Under the pieces are notes generated by a model that saw only the letters and a program-made list of their open reading frames with translations, was not told where the DNA came from and did no database searches. Below, one piece after another: positions 1 to 5,154 of a DNA stretch of 7,351 nucleotides. The translations under genes were made by a program, and so were the position numbers. Origin of the DNA: Anaerolineae bacterium (GTDB lineage: Bacteria > Chloroflexota > Anaerolineae > UBA4142); assembly GCA_026417715.1 (NCBI GenBank), contig JAOACU010000147.1, positions 1-7,351 on the forward strand, in the 5' to 3' direction. Each line of letters opens with the position of its first letter. Position 1 is the stretch's first letter.

Positions 1-218
1 GTGTTATCTGCACCAAAGATGCGTTTTCGATCTCGAATCAGCGCGAATGCCGTTGTGCCTGTTTCAGCATTGTAAAACGCATCCACGAATTCACCTGAGA
101 TCAGTGGGACACGAATCGTTTCTGAGGTGGGAGTCAATCTACGAATCAAAGGGACACCGCACAAGGAAGATTCGTAGGCAGTCTGAAACACGATCCGCTC
201 AAACTCGTCCAGTGTCAT
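1..218 (-). CDS. Putative toxin-like small protein, partial (second gene of a TA-type pair)
   Basis: The 3' part of this gene lies beyond the left edge; 72 codons are visible from the ATG at 218. The visible protein begins MTLDEFERIVFQTAYESS and continues with a beta-rich stretch containing LISGEFVDAFYNAETG (about residues 39-54), AFALIRD (57-63) and RIFGADN (66-72). The pattern of polar strand, YN..G..AFALI, then RIFGADN resembles small proteins commonly paired with antitoxin-like partners in Chloroflexota and Cyanobacteria, possibly the TumE/DUF6516-type group; I am not certain of the family name. Its ATG overlaps the TGA of the upstream gene (ATGA, 4 bp), so the two are probably translationally coupled, as is typical of antitoxin-toxin pairs. 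The toxin role is inferred from architecture and size. No catalytic residues can be assigned, and the likely histidine-containing C-terminus is missing. Confidence 0.6.
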   Translation of the reverse strand, partial: MTLDEFERIVFQTAYESSLCGVPLIRRLTPTSETIRVPLISGEFVDAFYNAETGTTAFALIRDRKRIFGADN

Positions 219-523
219 AGTAACTCATCCAACATTTGGCGATACTTCTTCTCGTCTTCAACTGCTGTTTCCCATTCCCAATAATCGTGCTCAACTTCGT
301 ACGAGTATTTGTTGGGAATGGTATCTGCATTCCAGGCTTGCTTGAACTCGGTAAACTGCATTCCATAACGCGATTCAAAGTCTCTAATCCGCTCCTCGAC
401 TTCCTTTAACTTTAATCGCAACAGATCTTTGGTTGCCAACTCGAGAGCAACATCGGTACGATGCTCTCCCGTAAGGCGTGCAAGGATATGATGAAGTGGT
501 TTGGAAATCGTGATTTGTAGCAT
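215..523 (-). CDS. Small charged protein, putative antitoxin of the adjacent toxin-like gene
   Basis: This 102-residue protein starts MLQITISKPLHHILARLTGE. It has a short N-terminal strand-helix segment, a strongly charged helical middle (LKLKEVEERIRDFESRYGMQF, about residues 37-57) and an acidic, aromatic C-terminus (YEVEHDYWEWE, then DELL at the end). The helix followed by 'F..RYGM.F.EF' recalls small antitoxin-like proteins in TA pairs; there is no clear helix-turn-helix. I chose the ATG at 523 because an AGGAGG Shine-Dalgarno sits 4 bp upstream, in preference to an in-frame GTG at 541 that adds six residues and would bury that site. It lies 27 bp after the carrier-protein gene and overlaps the next gene by 4 bp, so it may be co-transcribed with the carboxylase genes. 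The antitoxin role is inference from pair architecture. Confidence 0.65.
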   Translation of the reverse strand: MLQITISKPLHHILARLTGEHRTDVALELATKDLLRLKLKEVEERIRDFESRYGMQFTEFKQAWNADTIPNKYSYEVEHDYWEWETAVEDEKKYRQMLDELL

Positions 524-527
524 CGGT

Positions 528-533
528 CCTCCT
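528..533 (-). promoter_or_regulatory. Shine-Dalgarno AGGAGG for the antitoxin-like gene
   Basis: A perfect AGGAGG on the minus strand is followed by 4 bp and then ATG (523). It decides the start of the antitoxin-like gene against the upstream GTG at 541. Confidence 0.7.
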
Positions 534-550
534 ACTGGCACACAAGCACT

Positions 551-1048
551 TTATTTCACCACCACCAACACTTGCCCTTGTTCCACCGCATCGCCGGCTT
601 TGACGCGCACCTCGCGCACCACGCCTGCGCGCGGTGTACGCAGTTCGTTCTCCATCTTCATCGCTTCCAGAATCACCACACCTTGCCGCGCCGTCACCGT
701 ATCGCCCACTTTGACGTTGACACCGCGTACAAGACCGGGCATCGGTGCTTTGATGATCGCTTCGCCACTCGACGCCGCTTGTTTGCCTTCGACTTTTGCC
801 ATCTTGCGCGTGCGTTCGTCTTGCACGACGACCACGTTCAGTTCGCCGCCAATCAGGATACGATACTCGTCGCCGTTACGATCCACGAGCGCTTCCCACG
901 AGTTGTTATCGAGGAGTAACGAGTACTGCGCGTTGCCATCAACCAAACGCAAGTCCACCTTGTAAGTTTTGCCATCTACGATCACGGTATTGTCCGAACC
1001 GACTTCAATTTCGTACGTTTGGTCGTTGATGATCGCTGTGTATTTCAT
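551..1048 (-). CDS. Biotin carboxyl carrier protein (BCCP) of an acyl-CoA carboxylase
   Basis: This 165-residue protein carries covalently bound biotin, which shuttles carboxyl groups from biotin carboxylase to a carboxyltransferase. The C-terminal biotinyl domain (about 97-165) has the expected APMPG (101-105), GDTV, and the biotin site EAMKMEN with Lys131 as the biotinylated lysine, followed by the P.AG.V.EV.V..GD.V..GQ.L pattern. The N-terminal 85 residues (KYTAIIND, then VIVDGKTYKVDL and a strand-rich segment) do not resemble E. coli AccB. They look more like the linker or BT-like beta domain found between carboxylase and biotinyl domains in fused alpha-subunits of propionyl- or methylcrotonyl-CoA carboxylases. 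I chose the ATG at 1048 because GGAGGG lies 6 bp upstream and the ATG overlaps the stop of the biotin carboxylase gene (ATGA). A GTG at 1063 is in frame but less likely. The cognate acyl-CoA cannot be read from this subunit. Confidence 0.92.
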   Translation of the reverse strand: MKYTAIINDQTYEIEVGSDNTVIVDGKTYKVDLRLVDGNAQYSLLLDNNSWEALVDRNGDEYRILIGGELNVVVVQDERTRKMAKVEGKQAASSGEAIIKAPMPGLVRGVNVKVGDTVTARQGVVILEAMKMENELRTPRAGVVREVRVKAGDAVEQGQVLVVVK

Positions 1049-2538
1049 CGCAAGCCCTCCCACACGACAAAACGTTTCCAGCCGCCGCGCGCGCTAGACG
1101 TTGGAGGCGGAATGCTAAGCGCGTGTTGGCGTCGCTCGTGTGTAATGAGTGCCGCGATGATCGCCGCCACGCGCGCGTGTTCTTCCGAACCGCCTGGCTC
1201 CAGGGTGAAACGCTCGTCGAGAAATGTTGTATCGAATACGCCACCGATGAAACTGGTGCTTTGGAACAAACGCTGATGAAACGGAATCGAAGTCGCGACG
1301 CCGAGAATCTTGTATTCGCTGAGCGCGCGTTTCATTCGCATAATCGCAGTCGCGCGATCAGGTCCCCACACGCACAACTTGGCGATGAGCGGATCGTAAT
1401 GCAAGGGGACTTCAAACCCCTCGAACAGCGCGCTTTCTAGTCGCACGCCCGGTCCGGTCGGTTCATGCAAACTGATGATTTTGCCGGTCGAAGGCAAAAA
1501 GCCGTTGTAGGCGTCTTCGGCGGTGATGCGACATTCGATTGCCCAACCGCGCGGGCGAATGTCATCTTGCTGATAACTCAACGGGCGTCCCGAGGCGATG
1601 CGCAATTGTTCTTTCACAATGTCCACGCCGGTCACGAGTTCGGTGACAGGATGTTCCACTTGCAAGCGCGTGTTCATTTCGAGGAAATAGAAATTGCGAT
1701 CCTTATCGAGCAAGAACTCGATGGTGCCGGCGTTCACGTACCCTGCGGCTTTAGCCGCCGCGACGGCGGCGCGTCCCATCTTGTCGCGCAATTCATCATC
1801 GAGCGCGACCGATGGTGCCTCTTCGACCATCTTTTGGTGACGACGTTGAATCGAACATTCGCGCTCGCCCAGATGAATCACATTGCCGCGCGCATCGGCG
1901 AGAATCTGAAACTCGATGTGACGCGCGGGTTTGATGATGCGTTCGAGGTACACCGTACCATCGCCGAATGCCGATTCGGCTTCGCTACGCGCGCGCGCGA
2001 TCGCGCTCGGCAAATCTTCGCTGCGTTCGACACGACGCATCCCTTTGCCGCCACCGCCCGCCGCGGCTTTGACAAAGAGCGGAAAACCGACTTGGTTTGC
2101 CGCCGCGAGCATTTCATCATCGCGCAGCGGCTCGTACGTGCCAGGGACGACCGGCACACCTTGCTTCGAGACGGTGAGGCGCGCTTGAATCTTGTCGCCC
2201 ATCGCTTGCATCGCTTCGGGCGGCGGACCGACGAAGATGATGCCGGCTTCGGCGCACGCGCGCGCAAACTGATCGTTTTCGGCAAGAAAGCCATAGCCGG
2301 GGTGAATCGCTTCGGCGCGCGAGCGGATGGCAACATCAATGATGCGATCAATCCGCAAGTACGACTCGCGCGCCGGCGCCGGACCGATGCAGTACGCTTC
2401 GTCGGCATAGCGTACGTGCAACGCATTGCGATCCACTTCGGAGTACACGGCGACGGTTTGGAGACCCAGTTCGCGGCAGGCGCGTATCACGCGCACCGCA
2501 ATTTCGCCACGATTGGCAATGAGGACTTTTTTGAACAT
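1045..2538 (-). CDS. accC: Biotin carboxylase subunit of acetyl-/propionyl-type acyl-CoA carboxylase
   Basis: The 497-residue cytoplasmic enzyme carboxylates BCCP-bound biotin using ATP and bicarbonate, the first half-reaction of acyl-CoA carboxylases. The N-terminal domain starts MFKKVLIANRGEIAVRVIRA, with AIHPGYGFLAEN at 78-89. The ATP-grasp domain has Lys157, the glycine-rich loop GGGGKGMR (161-168), RHIEF (206-210), Lys236 in RRHQKMVEE, Glu274 in GTIEFL, and FLEMNTRLQVEHPVTE (285-300) with Glu287, Asn289, Arg291 and Glu295. Arg337 in ECRITAED matches the conserved catalytic or biotin-site arginine. All key residues seen in E. coli AccC are present. It is about 50 residues longer than AccC, ending in an Arg/Ser/Pro-rich tail (about 468-497) with no obvious domain. 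The start follows an AGGA-type Shine-Dalgarno about 9 bp upstream. The stop overlaps the BCCP start. Whether the holoenzyme uses acetyl-, propionyl- or another acyl-CoA depends on a carboxyltransferase outside this window. Confidence 0.95.
   Translation of the reverse strand: MFKKVLIANRGEIAVRVIRACRELGLQTVAVYSEVDRNALHVRYADEAYCIGPAPARESYLRIDRIIDVAIRSRAEAIHPGYGFLAENDQFARACAEAGIIFVGPPPEAMQAMGDKIQARLTVSKQGVPVVPGTYEPLRDDEMLAAANQVGFPLFVKAAAGGGGKGMRRVERSEDLPSAIARARSEAESAFGDGTVYLERIIKPARHIEFQILADARGNVIHLGERECSIQRRHQKMVEEAPSVALDDELRDKMGRAAVAAAKAAGYVNAGTIEFLLDKDRNFYFLEMNTRLQVEHPVTELVTGVDIVKEQLRIASGRPLSYQQDDIRPRGWAIECRITAEDAYNGFLPSTGKIISLHEPTGPGVRLESALFEGFEVPLHYDPLIAKLCVWGPDRATAIMRMKRALSEYKILGVATSIPFHQRLFQSTSFIGGVFDTTFLDERFTLEPGGSEEHARVAAIIAALITHERRQHALSIPPPTSSARGGWKRFVVWEGLR
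1055..1060 (-). promoter_or_regulatory. Shine-Dalgarno GGAGGG for the BCCP gene
   Basis: GGAGGG on the minus strand lies 6 bp before the ATG at 1048, inside the last codons of the biotin carboxylase gene. It supports the short form of the carrier protein and translational coupling of the two subunits. Confidence 0.65.
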
Positions 2539-2555
2539 AGGGACTCGTCCTTTTG

Positions 2556-2625
2556 CAGGTTTAAGGTTTCAGGTTTGAGGTTTCGGGTTGCAGGTTTGCG
2601 GTTACAGGTTGCAGGTTCAAAGTTG
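2556..2625. repeat. Tandem array of ten 7-bp units (consensus CAGGTTT)
   Basis: Ten contiguous heptamers fill exactly 70 bp. In order the units are CAGGTTT, AAGGTTT, CAGGTTT, GAGGTTT, CGGGTTG, CAGGTTT, GCGGTTA, CAGGTTG, CAGGTTC, AAAGTTG. Positions 4-6 (GTT) are invariant; variation is concentrated at positions 1, 2 and 7. The array occupies most of the 91-bp gap between the stop of the nuclease gene (4 bp away) and the biotin carboxylase start (17 bp away). It could not encode a stable hairpin, so it is not an obvious terminator. It resembles the short tandem heptamer repeats found between genes in some Cyanobacteria and Chloroflexota; its function is unknown. Confidence 0.9.
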
Positions 2626-2629
2626 GTTT

Positions 2630-3721
2630 CTAGCGCAAACTATATTGCAGAACGATGTGTTCACCGTTACGTTTGTGTGAGATAATCGTGTAAAGTAACC
2701 TGATCTTGTTTCTACCATCATCAAGTAATATGAATGTTTGTCCGTTCTCGTGCAATACCCGAGTCTTATAGCCCTCTTTGACAAATTCTCTTTGTAGCCA
2801 CACCTCGTCACAGCCATTTTCTCGTTTGATCACCAGATTGACTGTGCGTGAGCGGATTTCAGGATAAGCGTGTATTTTGGCTTCCTCGTGCACTTCTGCC
2901 ATCAAACGTAGACGTGGTTTGATGGATGCTTTTTCGATTTCCCTTGAGCGTGCAATTTCTGCTTGTTCTAAACCTGCCAGCAACTCGACGATGTGAGAAC
3001 GATCGGTCGAGGAGACTCCAGCGGCAACAAGAACCTGATCCCAGACTCTTTCCAGTACACTTTCCTTTGGCAGTGTCTCGAAGAACGAACCCTCAACAAG
3101 CGAGATTTTCACCTTGTCTTGCTTTTTTGATTGGGTGCGTATCAGATAGAAGCAGGAACGCGATGCCGATAGATAGCCTTGGTCAACCGACAAAGGAAAG
3201 TCATACAACCGCGCGGCATTCAAAACGAGATTTCTTTTTGAAATGCGTTTGACATCATTTAACGATTTAAAACGCGTGGGCATAGTTGAATTGAAGGAAG
3301 CAATCCTATCACCTTTCGAGTCCTTTAATTCGATCAAAGCACCATTCCCAAATGTTGCATTGGCATCAAGCCCTAGCAGGAAATCTGGAAAGACTCCAGA
3401 ATCCTTCTCCCATTGCTTTCCAAACCACTTGCCGACAATATCCGAGCCCTGCTGTCGCAACATCTTCATGGTTTGCACTCTTTTGACAAGCGCAGAATCT
3501 TGATCTTTCAAGGCGTCCAAGCGTTTATCTGGAATCGCGCCTAATCGTTGCGCAAGTTCCTCGGCTTCCTCCCGAACTAACCAACTCAATGTTCTGCGAT
3601 TACCAATGTAAGAGAATCGTTTGGCACTGGCAGCAATTTCATCCAGACCATTACTTGTAGCGCTTTGCGGATTTAGATCAAGTGTACGAACAATCGAAGC
3701 AAAGAATCTAAGCACGCCCAT
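2630..3721 (-). CDS. Putative Type II restriction endonuclease (PD-(D/E)XK signature)
   Basis: This 363-residue protein is likely the DNA-cleaving partner of the methyltransferase immediately upstream. The best signature is FPDFLLG (Pro112-Asp113) followed 18 residues later by ALIELKDSKG (Glu131-x-Lys133), which fits the PD...(D/E)xK metal-binding core of restriction nucleases. A helical N-terminal half (about 25-105, for example REEAEELAQRL) precedes the core, and the C-terminal third (about 290-363) is rich in predicted strands and basic residues. I do not recognise a specific isoschizomer family, and the recognition site cannot be read from sequence. I chose the ATG at 3721 because AGAGGT lies 6 bp upstream. 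This gives a 14-bp overlap with the methyltransferase; the longer reading from 3862 would add 47 residues wholly inside the methyltransferase gene. The coding sequence is more AT-rich than the carboxylase genes, consistent with horizontal acquisition. The function call combines motif and context. Confidence 0.72.
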   Translation of the reverse strand: MGVLRFFASIVRTLDLNPQSATSNGLDEIAASAKRFSYIGNRRTLSWLVREEAEELAQRLGAIPDKRLDALKDQDSALVKRVQTMKMLRQQGSDIVGKWFGKQWEKDSGVFPDFLLGLDANATFGNGALIELKDSKGDRIASFNSTMPTRFKSLNDVKRISKRNLVLNAARLYDFPLSVDQGYLSASRSCFYLIRTQSKKQDKVKISLVEGSFFETLPKESVLERVWDQVLVAAGVSSTDRSHIVELLAGLEQAEIARSREIEKASIKPRLRLMAEVHEEAKIHAYPEIRSRTVNLVIKRENGCDEVWLQREFVKEGYKTRVLHENGQTFILLDDGRNKIRLLYTIISHKRNGEHIVLQYSLR

Positions 3722-4622
3722 GCTTGTACCTCTGCTTGGTTTCAAGTAATGCGATTTGCCGTTGTCGCGGTATGGGTATAGACACAGTGCCTTGCCAAAT
3801 TTGTTCCAAACCTGGAGTGAAGCGATAGTATTCGCGCAGAGGAATAACAGAATCGGCCTCACGTCGTATCTTCAAACGTTTTTGAATTAACGCCACATTT
3901 TTAGGATCAATCTCAATTCCTACCGAAGGTCGTCCAATCTGTTCAGCGACAACGAGCGTGGTACCTGTCCCAGCAAAGGGATCGAGCACCAAGTCACCGG
4001 GCATCGTTGAGGAGAGAATAATTCGCAGCAACAAGGCCACCGGGGATTGCTGTTTGTGCACGCGCTCGCCATTGGCATCGCGCAGTGCTTCATCACCGGC
4101 AAAGTAACCCGATGTTAGTTCACGAATGTCGTCCCACACATCCGTGACAAAGACACCGTCTTCGCGCCCATAACGATATTCGGGACGCAGCGGTAAATCA
4201 ATTCGCAGACGATTAAACACGCGCGGGCGTTTGCCTTTCGTGGCAAACGCAATGACTTGATATTGCTTACCAAAGCGAATCGTGTTTGGTACTGCCGACG
4301 TACGCTTTGTCCAAATGATCAGGTTTTGTAACGTCCACCCTGTCTCGCGCAAACATCGTAAAACGGCTTCGGTATTTTTCTCGCGCTGCATAAAGTAGAT
4401 AGCGCCACCCTCTACCGTCAATTCGCGCACACGCGTACAGACGGTTTGCATCATCAACCAGTACTCGTGTTCGGGCAAACTATCGTCAAAGTAATCGTAC
4501 TCTTTCCCCTGATTAAAAGGTGGATCGAGAAAGGTCAAACAAACCTCAGGGTCGAGTCCTTCTTGGCGAAAAATATCAGGTTTTAATTTCTCTAGGCAAT
4601 CGCCATGAATTATTTTCGCCAT
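3708..4622 (-). CDS. Beta-class DNA methyltransferase (N6-adenine or N4-cytosine) of a restriction-modification system
   Basis: The 304-residue enzyme transfers a methyl group from S-adenosylmethionine to an exocyclic amino group in DNA, protecting host sites from the partner nuclease. It starts MAKIIHGDCLEKLK. Catalytic motif IV, FLDPPFNQG, is near the N-terminus (DPPF at 33-36). The SAM-binding motif I, DPFAGTGTT (214-222), is near the C-terminus, preceded by motif X-like HKQQSPVALLLRIILSS (189-205) and followed by the acidic GIEIDP (235-240). This order (IV, target region, X, I) defines the beta class, N6_N4_Mtase family. The target-recognition region probably spans about 125-185. DPPF does not separate N6-adenine from N4-cytosine. 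The ATG at 4622 shares one base with the previous stop (TGATG). A GTG one codon earlier (4625) is equally possible, since GGAG lies 9 bp before it. The nuclease gene follows with a 14-bp overlap. Confidence 0.9.
   Translation of the reverse strand: MAKIIHGDCLEKLKPDIFRQEGLDPEVCLTFLDPPFNQGKEYDYFDDSLPEHEYWLMMQTVCTRVRELTVEGGAIYFMQREKNTEAVLRCLRETGWTLQNLIIWTKRTSAVPNTIRFGKQYQVIAFATKGKRPRVFNRLRIDLPLRPEYRYGREDGVFVTDVWDDIRELTSGYFAGDEALRDANGERVHKQQSPVALLLRIILSSTMPGDLVLDPFAGTGTTLVVAEQIGRPSVGIEIDPKNVALIQKRLKIRREADSVIPLREYYRFTPGLEQIWQGTVSIPIPRQRQIALLETKQRYKHGRA
3728..3733 (-). promoter_or_regulatory. Shine-Dalgarno AGAGGT for the nuclease gene
   Basis: AGAGGT on the minus strand is 6 bp from the ATG at 3721 and lies inside the last codons of the methyltransferase gene. 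It favours the 363-residue form of the nuclease. Confidence 0.55.
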
Positions 4623-5014
4623 CACCTTGACTTACTCCGTACCTTACGAATCCAATTCTCAAGGTTCCATTCTTCGCGTGTATTCGACCATTCTCCCAAT
4701 CGGCGATCTTCATCTAAAGTGGCTTCAATCTGTTTGAGCATATGTTTGTTGCGAAATATTTGACCTGCTACCACGTGAAAATGCTCAACCTCCAACCGCG
4801 AAGCCCACCAACTGGATTCTTCATTACGCGGATCATCTTCGTCCAAATTAAACTCAGAGACAATGCCATTGAGATTGTTGATGTGCGAGCGTCTCCCTGA
4901 ACGAGGGTCAATTGCTGTAATTGTAAAGGTAAACCCGCGTGTTGTGGGGCTACTTTCGACCTCAAAAAGGTATCTGTTACCGATATAGCGCTTGAGTCTC
5001 CTTGATCGCTTCAT
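4622..5014 (-). CDS. Unrecognised 130-residue protein, first gene of the restriction-modification operon
   Basis: I do not recognise this protein. It begins with a basic stretch (MKRSRRLKRYIGNRYLFEVE) and then a strand-rich segment with FTFTITAIDPRSG (about 28-40) and INNLNGIVSEF. An acidic patch EFNLDEDDPRNEESS (about 54-68) leads into WWASRLEVEHFHVV. The C-terminal half is likely helical (MLKQIEATLDEDRR, then TREEWNLENWIRKVRSKSR) and tryptophan-rich. It has no helix-turn-helix of the kind expected for a controller protein, no signal peptide and no membrane segment. A GGGG tract 6 bp before the ATG at 5014 is a weak ribosome site. It ends at the start of the methyltransferase, so the two are translationally coupled. 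Position suggests a specificity, regulatory or accessory role in the restriction system, but that is context only. Confidence 0.75.
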   Translation of the reverse strand: MKRSRRLKRYIGNRYLFEVESSPTTRGFTFTITAIDPRSGRRSHINNLNGIVSEFNLDEDDPRNEESSWWASRLEVEHFHVVAGQIFRNKHMLKQIEATLDEDRRLGEWSNTREEWNLENWIRKVRSKSR

Positions 5015-5029
5015 TTTTTACCCCAACCC

Positions 5030-5058
5030 ACAATAACCCAAATTCGCGTTGACGTCAA
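5030..5058 (-). promoter_or_regulatory. Predicted sigma70-type promoter for the restriction-modification operon
   Basis: On the minus strand TTGACG (5058-5053) is followed by a 17-bp spacer and TATTGT (5035-5030). The match is 5 of 6 at -35 and 4 of 6 at -10. Transcription would start near 5023, giving a leader of only about 10 nt before the ATG at 5014. The -35 box lies within a perfect palindrome, so it may be repressible. Confidence 0.5.
5049..5058. promoter_or_regulatory. Palindrome TTGACGTCAA, candidate operator
   Basis: This is a perfect 10-bp inverted repeat with GACGTC at its core (5051-5056); a second GACGTC follows at 5059-5064. The palindrome covers the predicted -35 box of the restriction operon and lies about 40 bp upstream of the transporter promoter. 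A regulator bound here could control the leftward promoter. No regulator gene is recognisable in the window. A 10-bp palindrome can also occur by chance. Confidence 0.35.
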
Positions 5059-5088
5059 GACGTCGGAATTGGATTAAAGATGTATGAT

Positions 5089-5117
5089 TTGACCGCGACA
5101 CGTTCTACGGATACAAT
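5089..5117 (+). promoter_or_regulatory. Predicted sigma70-type promoter for the transporter operon
   Basis: TTGACC (5089-5094), a 17-bp spacer and TACAAT (5112-5117) form a near-consensus promoter (5 of 6 in each box, optimal spacing). Transcription would start near 5124, about 30 nt before the ATG at 5155, leaving room for the GAGG ribosome site at 5144-5147. This is the strongest promoter match I found in the window. Confidence 0.7.
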
Positions 5118-5154
5118 GTGTTTGTTCGTCCATTCCCCTCTGTGAGGTGCCTCG

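Noticed and set aside
2539..2629. Heptamer array considered as a CRISPR array or rho-independent terminator
   Set aside because: Units are 7 bp with no spacers, and there is no inverted repeat able to form a stem followed by a T-run.
1465..2685. Long open frame on the plus strand (406 codons)
   Set aside because: It lies antisense to the biotin carboxylase gene, whose protein has all catalytic motifs. The translation is low-complexity and Arg/His/Ala-rich with no recognisable domain, as expected for a GC-rich shadow frame, and its end runs into the heptamer repeat.
3722..3862. Upstream in-frame extension of the nuclease gene to 3862
   Set aside because: The extra 47 codons lie entirely inside the methyltransferase gene, while the ATG at 3721 has its own AGAGGT site at ideal spacing.
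5049..5077. Second rightward promoter TTGACG-N17-GATTAA upstream of the transporter
   Set aside because: The -10 match is poor (3 of 6), and the site at 5089-5117 is far better and closer to the gene.
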